A stretch of 11,553 bases of DNA. It comes from Coemansia sp. RSA 1804 (taxonomy: Eukaryota; Kickxellomycota; Kickxellomycetes; Kickxellales; Kickxellaceae). The stretch is from positions 1 to 11,553 of the forward strand of contig JANBTH010000772.1 in NCBI GenBank assembly GCA_027578815.1, given 5' to 3'. How positions within the stretch are numbered: the stretch's first letter is position 1; each line of letters begins with the position of its first letter. Under the pieces are notes generated by a model, which made no database searches, was not told the DNA's origin, and saw nothing but the letters and a program-made list of their open reading frames with translations. Below, one piece after another: positions 1-8,075 of the stretch. The translations under genes were made by a program, and so were the position numbers.

Positions 1-3000
1 AAGTGTCTGGTGGCCCTGCTGTACGGGAACATGGTGTCCAAGACGACCGTGTTCTACAGCGTGATGGTGCCGTATCTGTCCAGTCTGAACCGTATCTACC
101 GGATCGCCATCGGTGCTTTCTTCTGCGATGGCTTTGCCGAGGAGACGCAGGACGAGGATGCCTCTGCCTTTGAGCACCTTGTGGAACCATGGCCTCCTGT
201 TTTACCTGCCGAGGTGAGCACGTCGCTTAGCTCGCTAGACAACCAGCTAGAGTCCGCCCGCGTGTTGTTCAGCGCAATGCAGCTCCATTTTTCAGAGCGC
301 AAGGCTGCTGGTGCGCACTTTCTGAGTGATGCCAAGGCAGATATAGCGGTTCACGGGTTTTTGGATTTTCAGATGATACTGCTGGCCCAGATGTCAATGT
401 ATTTGATGCGGTACTTTGACATGTGGGACAAGGCCGAGGCACTCGCGGAGGGCAACAGCTGGTTGTCGGCGTCGTCGGGTCGTGAGTACCTGGACCGCAA
501 TGATGTCATCTCTGCGTTCCGCAGAACAATCCGGTCGCCCCGCGGTCGCAGAGAGAGTGCCCGTGCAGGTGTCAATACGTTTGTGATGGTGTATTATCTG
601 GATGCTTTTTGTCTAGAAGATGTTCAGAATGACCCGCACTTTTGCGCTGCTGCCGAAGACAATCGGGTGCTGCTGGCTCGCAACTATGTCATTAGGATGC
701 GTGGTGCCACAGGGGTTACCGGCAACGCGGATGGTGTCACTGAGCAGCTGAATAAGCAAAATAGACCGTGGGCCGCTGCGGGTGACAGACAAAGAAAGAT
801 ACACGCACAGTCAACGTCACAAGAATCTGGAATAGAAGACTCCAAGCCTCAGTTCACTGGTGTTCTACGCAAAACGCGGATGCGCTGTCTCCTGCCATTC
901 CTGTATCTTGTGCTAGACGCCTTTGCCGACTCGCTGAGTCCTGGGTTGATGATCCAGTCGCCAGCGATGACGCGTCGGGCGCTCTGGTTGATGCGCATCT
1001 TCTACAATGGGTTTCCTGATTTGCGTGGTCTGACGATGCGGGTGCTTGCAAGCATCGATCTGAGCACGCTTTGCAGGGCTGATGCGGCAGGACTGGTTGA
1101 TCTATGTAGTAGCTACATGGTCGACATGGCGGTCTCGTCAAGTGGCCTGCTTTTACCTGTTGATTGCGAGGACACAGGGGCGGGAATGGATGGAGCGATA
1201 GATGTTGCTGCTAGAATACCCAATCTGACTATTGATGACGAGAACGGAGTAGAAGGCGGCAACGACAATGGTGACGGCGACGGCTCTCCATCTGTAGCAG
1301 AGCAACAGAGGGAGTCGATTAGAGTAGTCGATGAGGATCCTGCGGCCGAATACAAGGGCCTGCGGGAATGGCTGGAGCCGATGGCACAGACAGGGATCAG
1401 CACACTAGCAACGCTGAGCGCAGAAGCCTACTTTGAGAAGCACGAGGCGCTGCGTCCCGAGTCGATAGCAACGGCCGGCCGGTTCTATGCACAGTTTGCG
1501 CTGGACAGATACTCGGCTGGGTGGCAGACTTGCGAAGATCTGTACTCGCGCATTGAGCCGCAGTCGGTGTCGGACCAAGGGGCGGCTGGGTGCTGGATCA
1601 TTGATCGCGCGGGACCGCGTGGTGCTGGGCAAGTGAATGGCATCAGTACGGCAATGCGGGGCGCGGGGAGCGGAGCACGCCAGAACACCGCTACAAACGA
1701 CGGTGGCGATAGAAACAGCAGCATCAACAGTGGGCTGCCGCTAATGTCGCGGACGTCGTCGCGCAACAGGCGGCGTTCGCTGAGCAGTGCTAGCAGCTCG
1801 GCCAGTGGTGGGGCACCACAGAGCGCGCGTGGAGCGTCGTCGTCGTCTCTTGCGGCATCGCCATTGCTATCGTCATCGCCATCGTCGATATCGCTGGCGT
1901 CGCCGTTTCTGGCAACCATCGTGTCAGATCCGAGTGTCGATGCAGACGGAGCGGTGTCGGCGGCAGTCTCTGGGCCGCAGACAGCGCTGATGGATCCGCC
2001 GGGAATCGTGTACCACAGCTACGCGCCGTACTATCCGACGTTCACGGCGTTAGCAGATGGATGTACTGTGTGGAACGCCGGATGGAAGTTTGAGTCGGTG
2101 CGGATGCGTACAGGCGTGGATGGGCGGCTCGGAGGCGTGCACCGGTTCCACGCGCGGCTGCTCTCGGCAGGACTGGTGCAGGTGGGGTGGTGCACGGACC
2201 AGTGCGGATTCTTCCCGGAGAGCGGGGTTGGCGTGGGCGACGACTTTGAGTCGGTAGCATATGACGGGTACCGCCAACGCAAGTGGTTCGGGATGCCCGA
2301 TAAGAGCACCTACGGCGAGGAATGGAAAGCAGGCGACGTCGTGTCTGCGGAGCTGGATCTGGACAACGGACGCGTAGTGTTCTACCAGAACGGCCGGTCG
2401 CTAGGACTGGCGTTTGGAATCAACGAGCACGGCTTCGTCGAGGGCAGCGACAGCGGTTTCCAGGGTCTGTCGCGCGACCGCACGTGGTACCCGGCGTTCT
2501 CGCTGTCGTACAATCAAGGCGTGGTGTTCCTGGGTGGTGACACCGTTGACCACCAGTCGTGCACCAGCATCCGTGGATCAGGCAAGGAGAGTGCCAGCGC
2601 TAACGCTGGGGTGGGTGGGACAGTAGCGCACCCGCAGAGCGCGTTGGCTGAAAAGCATGCTGTTCTGCGATCGCTGGGCGTGGTCAAGGCATTCAGGATC
2701 CGCTTCGAGTTCCAAGACCTCGACACGTTCCCGTGCATCTCGTTCCCGCTGCCCGGCGGCATGGGCCAGATCATTGTGGGCCCAGTGACCGACATGGGGA
2801 ATCTGTCAACGTATCTGCAGCCGCAGTGGTGGGCGCTGTGGATCCAGCCGCCGTTGCAGACAGAAGATGCACCGCATCCCCCAGTCGATGTGCGCACCGC
2901 CGCAGCATCCGATCTGGCCCGCCTATTCTCGCAGGCAGTGCGGCCCGACGGCATCGATCCGATGTCGATGTGCTGGCGAGTGCGGCGTGCGCATATGCTG

Positions 3001-3192
3001 ACCAGCGCTATGCGGGCGGCATCGTGGATCTACTTTATTGTTGGCGCCAGCGGAAAGGTGTGTCTGGCCACCGAAGGAGACGCACGGTCGATTGTGTTTG
3101 ATGCTGTAGCCAGCGGCTCTGACTCCCATGTGTGGCTACCTGTGGTCAGTCCGGCCGTGGTCAGCTTTGAGCTGGTTCCGCTTTATGTGTAG
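1..3192 (+). CDS. SPRY-domain protein (RNF123/KPC1-like SPRY), 5' end outside window
   Basis: One uninterrupted reading frame runs from the first base to TAG at 3190-3192, giving 1063 residues. There is no in-frame start that must be the true one, so the gene probably begins upstream. A SPRY (B30.2-like) domain lies at about nt 2002-2550, residues about 668-850. It shows the stretches VQVGWCTDQCGFFPE, VAYDGYRQRKWFG and DLDNGRVVFYQNGRSLGLAF. From memory these match the SPRY of the ubiquitin ligase subunit RNF123/KPC1 best. Before it lie a mostly helical region, an acidic Asp/Gly/Asn linker (nt about 1220-1300) and a Ser/Ala low-complexity linker (nt about 1690-1930). About 210 residues follow the SPRY without a recognised fold. 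No RING Cys/His pattern is visible in this part, whereas animal KPC1 has its SPRY near the N-terminus and its RING at the C-terminus. A protein-binding role, perhaps in ubiquitylation, is inferred only. The SPRY call is firm; orthology is uncertain. Confidence 0.85.
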   Translation, partial: KCLVALLYGNMVSKTTVFYSVMVPYLSSLNRIYRIAIGAFFCDGFAEETQDEDASAFEHLVEPWPPVLPAEVSTSLSSLDNQLESARVLFSAMQLHFSERKAAGAHFLSDAKADIAVHGFLDFQMILLAQMSMYLMRYFDMWDKAEALAEGNSWLSASSGREYLDRNDVISAFRRTIRSPRGRRESARAGVNTFVMVYYLDAFCLEDVQNDPHFCAAAEDNRVLLARNYVIRMRGATGVTGNADGVTEQLNKQNRPWAAAGDRQRKIHAQSTSQESGIEDSKPQFTGVLRKTRMRCLLPFLYLVLDAFADSLSPGLMIQSPAMTRRALWLMRIFYNGFPDLRGLTMRVLASIDLSTLCRADAAGLVDLCSSYMVDMAVSSSGLLLPVDCEDTGAGMDGAIDVAARIPNLTIDDENGVEGGNDNGDGDGSPSVAEQQRESIRVVDEDPAAEYKGLREWLEPMAQTGISTLATLSAEAYFEKHEALRPESIATAGRFYAQFALDRYSAGWQTCEDLYSRIEPQSVSDQGAAGCWIIDRAGPRGAGQVNGISTAMRGAGSGARQNTATNDGGDRNSSINSGLPLMSRTSSRNRRRSLSSASSSASGGAPQSARGASSSSLAASPLLSSSPSSISLASPFLATIVSDPSVDADGAVSAAVSGPQTALMDPPGIVYHSYAPYYPTFTALADGCTVWNAGWKFESVRMRTGVDGRLGGVHRFHARLLSAGLVQVGWCTDQCGFFPESGVGVGDDFESVAYDGYRQRKWFGMPDKSTYGEEWKAGDVVSAELDLDNGRVVFYQNGRSLGLAFGINEHGFVEGSDSGFQGLSRDRTWYPAFSLSYNQGVVFLGGDTVDHQSCTSIRGSGKESASANAGVGGTVAHPQSALAEKHAVLRSLGVVKAFRIRFEFQDLDTFPCISFPLPGGMGQIIVGPVTDMGNLSTYLQPQWWALWIQPPLQTEDAPHPPVDVRTAAASDLARLFSQAVRPDGIDPMSMCWRVRRAHMLTSAMRAASWIYFIVGASGKVCLATEGDARSIVFDAVASGSDSHVWLPVVSPAVVSFELVPLYV

Positions 3193-3561
3193 CCGAAGTG
3201 GAGAGCGGAACCTATTTTGTTCGTTTGCATGTCTTGTTTTTTTTTTGGGAAGAATGTAATGGAGAATGGCGAGAGAAAGCGGGTGGAATTCCTCAAGTGC
3301 GTCACTTACCCATACTACGATAAATAGTGGTGAAAAATGAAAACAAACCAGCGGTGTTTGATGATGGGGGAGAATAAAGAGAAAAGCAGCCAGCTTGTCG
3401 GTGCACTCGGACTACTGTTTTATTTTTGCGGCCTTGGAGGTGGAGCGTCTAGATATGGAAGCATTCGTCTGATAGCATACACCGTACACACACAGCCTCA
3501 GAGCGCATTCAGCGACGATTACACAGACAAAAGATAGAGATACAAGGGAGAGCGCTGGACG
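3193..3561. other. Intergenic: 3' end of SPRY gene and 5' leader of MTG1
   Basis: This 369-base gap holds a ten-base T run (3237-3246) and an AATAAA at 3373-3378 that could serve as the poly(A) signal of the SPRY gene. A 66-codon open stretch (3337-3537) is in the MTG1 frame but stops before it and resembles nothing known. No clear TATA box or RNA gene was found. Confidence 0.6.
3373..3378 (+). terminator. AATAAA poly(A) signal candidate for the SPRY gene
   Basis: A canonical AATAAA hexamer lies 181 nt after the SPRY-gene stop and 184 nt before the MTG1 start. The position suits 3'-end formation, but no transcript evidence is available here. Confidence 0.4.
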
Positions 3562-4647
3562 ATGCATCTCACAACGGCGGCCAGACAGATGGCGGCGCAG
3601 TGGCGCAAGACATTCACATGTGAGAAGACAATCAACTGGTTTCCAGGACACATGGCCAAGGGGATCAAGCAGATGCGCGACCGTCTGCGCGCAGTTGATC
3701 TGATTGTGGAGATGCGCGATGCGCGGATCCCGCTGTCGTCGATCAACCGGCAGCTGGAGCAGCTGGCGGGCAAGAAGCAGCGGCTGGTGGTGTACAACAA
3801 GGCGGATCTGGCACCGGCGCACGTGCAGAGCACGGTGGAGCGGGAGCTTGCGATGCGTATGGGGAAGAGCCAGGATGTTCTTTTTGCCAGCGCAACGGCC
3901 ACCGCGGCAGATGCACATAACGTGGAGCGGGTTCTGGCGGCGGCGCGCGCGGTGGCCGAAAGGGGAGCCGAGCGCCAGTGCTCGATGATGGTGGTTGGCA
4001 TGCCCAACGTGGGTAAATCGTCGCTGGTCAACGCGCTGCGACGCGTGGGCTCGGCGCGAGGCAAGGCGGCGGCAACTGGTGCCCGGCCGGGCGTGACGCG
4101 CGCACTTGGTAACCGAGTTCGGGTGCTGGAATCGCCGCCGGTGTATGTGTTTGACACGCCGGGTGTTATGGCGCCCCACATTGCTGACCCCGAGACTGCC
4201 GTCAAGGTTGCGCTGACCGGCGGGATCAGCGACGACGCGACAGACACTGCCGTGCTTGCCGACTACCTTCTGTTCCGCCTCAACCGTCTGCCGGACATCG
4301 ACTACTGCCGTGTGCTGCGTATTGAGCGCGCCACCGACGACCTCTCGGAGCTGGTGGCCATGCTGGGCGCGCGGATCGGTGCTCTGCGCAAGGGCGGCGA
4401 GGTCGACAGCGAGAAAACCATTGCCTTTTTTCTGCGCGCATACCGTGACGGCAAGCTTGGGAACCATTGTCTCGACGATCTGGATAGCGCTGCACTCGAT
4501 GCTTTCTTTGCCGCGCTGGCTGCCCCCGCTCCACTGAGCCGGAACCAGGAGAAGATGGCCAAGCGCGCTGAGCAGCGCAGGCGCTCGCTGGAGAAGAACA
4601 AGGCTAGGCGCGCTGAGCAGGACCGGCATGCATTGGAGAAGAGCTAG
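3562..4647 (+). CDS. MTG1: Mitochondrial ribosome-assembly GTPase 1 (Mtg1)
   Basis: This 361-residue protein belongs to the circularly permuted YlqF/RbgA/Mtg1 GTPases. The G motifs run in the order G4-G5-G1-G2-G3: NKAD at 79-82, SAT at 110-112, P-loop GMPNVGKS at 146-153, T179 in GVT, and DTPG at 198-201. The family N-terminal signature WFPGHMAKG is at 26-34. The first 20 residues hold Arg/Lys but no Asp/Glu, as expected of a mitochondrial targeting peptide. In yeast and humans Mtg1 acts on the large mitochondrial ribosomal subunit at the inner membrane, so the same role is expected here. The C-terminus (about 326-361) is a charged Lys/Arg/Glu-rich helix. The start has A at -3, and the upstream in-frame stop at 3535-3537 limits extension. 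The length is normal for the family and no intron is needed. Confidence 0.95.
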   Translation: MHLTTAARQMAAQWRKTFTCEKTINWFPGHMAKGIKQMRDRLRAVDLIVEMRDARIPLSSINRQLEQLAGKKQRLVVYNKADLAPAHVQSTVERELAMRMGKSQDVLFASATATAADAHNVERVLAAARAVAERGAERQCSMMVVGMPNVGKSSLVNALRRVGSARGKAAATGARPGVTRALGNRVRVLESPPVYVFDTPGVMAPHIADPETAVKVALTGGISDDATDTAVLADYLLFRLNRLPDIDYCRVLRIERATDDLSELVAMLGARIGALRKGGEVDSEKTIAFFLRAYRDGKLGNHCLDDLDSAALDAFFAALAAPAPLSRNQEKMAKRAEQRRRSLEKNKARRAEQDRHALEKS

Positions 4648-4661
4648 CTTTGAAAGCGTCG

Positions 4662-4699
4662 CTGTTGTTGTTGTTATTATTGTTTTTGTTGTTGTTTTG
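4662..4699 (+). repeat. Imperfect (GTT)n simple repeat
   Basis: Consecutive TTG/GTT triplets, broken by ATTATT in the middle, lie 15 nt after the MTG1 stop and thus in its probable 3' UTR. Such tracts are prone to length variation. Confidence 0.75.
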
Positions 4700-4937
4700 A
4701 GCACGCATACAGCAAAGTTCTCTGCTGTGTTTTGCAGCCGCAAACAAACATTAGAAAAGGCAGGCGTGTTGATGCAAAAGAGGCTTTTTGACGTTTATCT
4801 GACTGTGATGGTGATGATGCTTGCTGCTGTTGCCTATTTTTGCTGATTGCATGCGTTTCGACGTCGTCCTTGGACCTATCTTGTTGTTTGCTCCTCTCTT
4901 CGCATCTCTCTCCCCTTTCTTGTTTTCTTCCGACCCA

Positions 4938-4943
4938 AATAAA
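4938..4943 (+). terminator. AATAAA poly(A) signal candidate for MTG1
   Basis: The hexamer lies 291 nt after the MTG1 stop and 96 nt before the next start codon. It is followed by an A run. It is the only canonical signal in this gap. Confidence 0.45.
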
Positions 4944-5038
4944 AAATTGGTTGTAGCAGCACACTTTTTTATCACCTATTTCCTTCCTTTAGCACTAGAA
5001 CCGTAATATACACTCCTCCCCCTCTTACTTTCCGACAA

Positions 5039-6289
5039 ATGGAGCCTGAAGCAGCCGCACAGCAGGACACGCAGCCTGCAAAGGCCCGGGCCTTCAGCGA
5101 CGCCGAAAAGGAGCAGCTGGCAAAGTTCCGCCAGGCACTGCCCGACATCATCAAGGCGGCTGGCGAGGCATCGACGGTGGAGGTTAGCGCCTCGCTGTGG
5201 GGCGTCCCACTGCTTCCATCCGACGCCAACGACGATCCGCGCATCGACGTGATTCTGGTAAAGTTTTTGCGCGCACGCAAGAACAATCTGGACCAGGCGC
5301 GCGAGATGCTGACCAGCACACTCAAGTGGCGGGCCGAGTTTGGCGTAGACGCGCTGTTGGACGAGACCTTCCCGTCCGAAATCTTTGGCGCCGTCGGGTA
5401 CATCCACGGGACCGACAAGGAGGGCCGGCCGGTGACGTACAATTTCTACGGCGGACTTGACAACAAGACGGTGTTTGGCGACCTTGACCGGTTCCTCAGA
5501 TGGCGCGTGCAGCTCCATGAGCGCGGTATGCGGATGCTCGACTTTGCTGATACCGCCGATATGCTGCAGGTCCACGACTACCAGGGCGTTGGGCTTTTCA
5601 GTTACGACAAGTTTGCGCGCACCGCGTCTAGGGCCACTGTGCAGCTCATGTCTGACAACTATCCGGAGACCTTGGCTACCAAGATCTTTGCCAACGTGCC
5701 GGCCTGGGGCGAAACCATTTTCAATATCATTGGCAGGTGGCTGTCGGAAGATACGAAGAGGAAGTTTGTTGTGGTGGGCGCTGTCAATGCCTACGCGGCG
5801 CTTGCTGACCGCATCGATTCAAAGGACATTCCCGACAGGTTTGGAAAGTCCGAAGCAGCAGAGACTCTTGCTGCTGTCGCGCCCTCGGAGGAGGAGAAAA
5901 AGGAGAAGGATGTTGCTGCTGCTACTGAAGCTGCTGCGTCCTCCTCTGTATCGTCATCGCCGCCGCCCCCACAGCCTGCACACGTCGATGCGGCCGCCGA
6001 TCTCCCAACTCCCTCTGCTTCCGCCGCTGACAACAAGAGCGGCGTCGACGCGCCTCAGGTCACCGCCGCACCCGAGGCAGCCGACAACGCACCAAACGAC
6101 GTTGTTGCTGATCCTGATCATGGCGATGAGCCGACCGCTGGAATGCGTCCTGATGAAAACAAGACTGCTGCGTCCAGCAATGATCCGGCTCAGGAAGAAA
6201 CCGTCGATGAGAAAGATCAGCAGTCATCCTTGAAAAAGGACGATGCGCCTCCTCCTCCTCCTCCTCCGTCGGCTACTGCCAAGCCCTGA
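5039..6289 (+). CDS. SFH5: Sfh5-type Sec14-like phosphatidylinositol transfer / haem-binding protein
   Basis: This 416-residue protein has a CRAL-TRIO N-terminal helical part (about 45-115) and a lipid-binding CRAL-TRIO fold (about 115-270). The stretches LWGVPLLPSDANDDPRIDV and LVKFLRARKNNLDQA are typical of Sfh5. In yeast, Sfh5 is a Sec14 paralogue at the ER and cell periphery, and it was shown to bind haem through a Tyr with a nearby His in an H-x-Y arrangement. Here H179-D-Y181, in QVHDYQGVGLF, fits that pair, so haem binding is inferred. From about 270 on, the tail is low-complexity (Ala/Ser/Asp/Glu/Pro), apparently disordered, and ends with seven prolines at 404-410. This makes the protein over 100 residues longer than yeast Sfh5. 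The start is the first ATG after the pyrimidine-rich leader and gives a normal N-terminus. No intron is seen. Confidence 0.9.
   Translation: MEPEAAAQQDTQPAKARAFSDAEKEQLAKFRQALPDIIKAAGEASTVEVSASLWGVPLLPSDANDDPRIDVILVKFLRARKNNLDQAREMLTSTLKWRAEFGVDALLDETFPSEIFGAVGYIHGTDKEGRPVTYNFYGGLDNKTVFGDLDRFLRWRVQLHERGMRMLDFADTADMLQVHDYQGVGLFSYDKFARTASRATVQLMSDNYPETLATKIFANVPAWGETIFNIIGRWLSEDTKRKFVVVGAVNAYAALADRIDSKDIPDRFGKSEAAETLAAVAPSEEEKKEKDVAAATEAAASSSVSSSPPPPQPAHVDAAADLPTPSASAADNKSGVDAPQVTAAPEAADNAPNDVVADPDHGDEPTAGMRPDENKTAASSNDPAQEETVDEKDQQSSLKKDDAPPPPPPPSATAKP
6248..6268 (+). repeat. (CCT)6-CCG tract coding seven prolines
   Basis: Six CCT triplets and one CCG, in frame, encode the heptaproline near the SFH5 C-terminus. 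A pure triplet tract can vary in length without a frameshift. Confidence 0.85.
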
Positions 6290-6357
6290 ATGCCCACCCA
6301 GCCTATTTCACTATCCGAGCTGAAAAGGAAACCACGATGACACTGCCTCAATCGCTG

Positions 6358-6417
6358 GTAACCAAAAACCCCAAATGATAAAAAACCCTCTTTTAACATT
6401 TTTCTTCTTTTTTTCAG
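6358..6417 (+). other. Candidate 60-nt intron in the leader of the ankyrin gene
   Basis: The 3' side looks strong: a branch-like TTAAC at 6393-6397, a T-rich tract, then TTTCAG ending at 6417. A weak donor, GTAACC, lies at 6358-6363. If spliced, the ATG at 6337 would join in frame to the open stretch leading into the ankyrin gene and add 39 residues. The added peptide is low-complexity and unlike the rest, so a 5'-UTR intron, or no intron, is at least as likely. Confidence 0.3.
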
Positions 6418-6534
6418 TTAATCAAGGCTACAGATACAAACCCAAAAAAAACTTTTTGCTTCTTATTTTGTTTATATGAATCTGCATTATTGAAGAATAG
6501 AAGTGAGGGTTTACTTTCTTCTTCTTTTGTTGCA

Positions 6535-7458
6535 ATGGCCAGACTAACCGATTTGCCGTTCGAATTGTTGCTGGACCTTTTGCTGCTTTCGGGGAACACA
6601 GCCCTTGTGGCAGTAAATCGGCACACGTACATGTGTCTTCGCCCAGCATTGACGCCAAGGATATGCTACCGGTTTGTACGACACAAGGGCGACTGGCTAA
6701 AGGGACGGGTGATAGCCAGCTCGCTTCCGTATCGCTTCCTAAGCACCGAGCTGCTGGCACAGATCGAGCAGAACGAGCACGAGCTACTTGGCGGGCTTGC
6801 GAGACATGGCGGCGTGGAGGGGAGTAGCGGGCGGAAGCATCATAGTAACAGTAGCAAGGCGCGGCGGATGGGCAGGGCTGTCAGGGATCTCAGGCTTGAG
6901 GATATCAAGATTCCAAACAGACTTTTCGTGTTCTCACAAGACCACCCGCTTCCGCAGCTAAAACGAAAGGCTGGGGACGGTGGGTGTGAGGAGGCGCGGA
7001 GGAAGCGCTCCCGTGACACTACTGCTGGTGGTTGCGATGCAAACCCAAATCAGACTCGCCTCGACGTCGTGCGCAAACTGCTAAGGCTGAAGCTCTCGGT
7101 CCAGGGACCAAAGGGGAGCACTGGGCTTGTGATGGCAGCACGGGCTGGAAATCTCCCGATGGTGAGGTTGCTGCTGAAGCATGGTGCCAGTGCCACCACC
7201 ACCACCACCACCATTGCTAACAACGCGGCCGCCCCTGCTTCTACTGCCGCTGCTGGTGCTACCGGTGATAGCAAGGCTTTACTCATGGCTGTGGTTAACG
7301 GCCACTTGGATATTGTCAAAAGACTGGTCAGGGCCGGTGCTCCTGTCTCGTCGCTGGCTCTGCGGTACGCTGTACAGAAAAAACATGCCGAAATTGTTTC
7401 GTGGTTGATGAAGAAGGGCGCTGCTCCAGATATGCTTACAATTAAGCTTTTAGACTAA
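6535..7458 (+). CDS. F-box-like, ankyrin-repeat protein
   Basis: The 307-residue product starts at an ATG with G at -3 and G at +4. The N-terminus, LTDLPFELLLDLLLLS followed by AVNRHTYM, resembles an F-box (LPxEL helix), the module that binds Skp1 in SCF ubiquitin ligases, but it is short and weak. Ankyrin repeats fill the C-terminus: about 195-219 (LVMAARAGNLPMVRLLLKHGAS), 247-271 and 274-299, with a partial repeat before them. A Thr run (221-226) and an Ala-rich insert split the first two. Basic clusters KRK at 143-145 and RRKRSR at 155-160 form a bipartite nuclear-localisation-like signal. The likely role is substrate binding or scaffolding, possibly nuclear. Which protein it binds cannot be told. 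The frame is open upstream to 6397, so a longer spliced form is possible but less likely. Confidence 0.8.
   Translation: MARLTDLPFELLLDLLLLSGNTALVAVNRHTYMCLRPALTPRICYRFVRHKGDWLKGRVIASSLPYRFLSTELLAQIEQNEHELLGGLARHGGVEGSSGRKHHSNSSKARRMGRAVRDLRLEDIKIPNRLFVFSQDHPLPQLKRKAGDGGCEEARRKRSRDTTAGGCDANPNQTRLDVVRKLLRLKLSVQGPKGSTGLVMAARAGNLPMVRLLLKHGASATTTTTTIANNAAAPASTAAAGATGDSKALLMAVVNGHLDIVKRLVRAGAPVSSLALRYAVQKKHAEIVSWLMKKGAAPDMLTIKLLD
7193..7213 (+). repeat. (CCA)n tract coding the Thr run between ankyrin repeats
   Basis: Seven tandem CCA triplets, read as ACC in the gene frame, give the Thr run in the loop between two ankyrin repeats. The insert is where length change would be tolerated. Confidence 0.85.
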
Positions 7459-8075
7459 CATACTTTCCCTTTTTCATAATGTAGATTTAACACGCTCCCT
7501 TTCTTTCTTTGTCTTCTTGTATATTGGAAACTGTTGGCTTTTTCCGGTATGAAATCTTTAGACCACTTGATCCATGACTGTGTCAGCCATCCCCATTTAT
7601 CCTAACAGTCACCTTTCTGTTGGGATCTATGGCAGGATGACCAATCAGGTGTGTGGTTTTGAATATCTAGTAGAGCACCGCAGCTGATATCCTTTAGACC
7701 TTAAAAGGTAAATTTCGGAAATATAGGGTCATAACCACATTTTGCCGTTTCTTTCTATATTATTATGCTACAAAACCCCCCGATTTTCGAAGTCCATGTT
7801 TGGATACAGAAATAAATCAATTTCCACAAATTGGAATGTAAGTTTCCATATACACAAACACTTGCGTACTCATTCGACAAAATTTTTTGACAAAATTATG
7901 TTAGTAAAATTATTCTAAGCTAATGAATATAAAAAGCGTTTGAATTCCCTTGTTCAATCTCAATCTCGACTCTCCATATTATCTTCAATCCATCAAAAGA
8001 AACCACTTACGCAGCAATCACTATTCTTAAGCCAAGCTAGTAAAGTTAATTTAGAAGAAAGCATAAAGCAAAACC
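7459..8075. other. AT-rich upstream region of small gene 1
   Basis: Base composition turns AT-rich right after the ankyrin gene stop. Up to about 7605 I see only a repeated CTTTAGACC (7556-7564 and 7692-7700). From 7606 on, the sequence is the non-coding part of duplication copy A. It includes a CCAATCA (7641-7647), a spaced inverted repeat TTCCA/TGGAA (7822-7836) and a TATA box. No reading frame of note is present. Confidence 0.6.
7928..7935 (+). promoter_or_regulatory. TATA box of small gene 1
   Basis: TATAAAAA lies 148 nt before the start codon and is followed by a pyrimidine-rich, CAATCTC-containing stretch suited to transcription initiation. The same element sits at the matching place in copy B, which supports function. 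Confidence 0.65.

Larger units (their letters stand above)
4648..5038. other. Intergenic between MTG1 and SFH5
   Basis: The gap begins with a GTT-rich simple repeat, carries an AATAAA at 4938-4943, and ends in a pyrimidine-rich leader (about 4993-5034) just before the SFH5 start. Pyrimidine-rich tracts of this kind are common at fungal transcription start regions. No RNA gene or conserved ORF was seen. Confidence 0.6.

Noticed and set aside
3337..3537. A 66-codon ORF before MTG1, in the same frame
   Set aside because: It has no recognisable sequence, stops before the MTG1 start, and sits across the likely poly(A) signal of the previous gene; a regulatory upstream ORF is possible but unsupported.
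3519..4247. A 242-codon minus-strand frame inside MTG1
   Set aside because: It is another antisense shadow: Ser/Arg/Ala-rich, no family resemblance, and it overlaps a confirmed gene entirely.
3412..4743. A 443-codon open frame on the minus strand across MTG1
   Set aside because: It is antisense to a clear GTPase gene. Its translation is Arg/His/Leu-rich with no recognisable domain, as expected of the shadow of a GC-rich gene.
5457..6233. A 258-codon + strand frame overlapping SFH5
   Set aside because: It is the frame-shifted reading of SFH5, dominated by Arg/Leu/Pro low complexity; the SFH5 frame carries the conserved domain.
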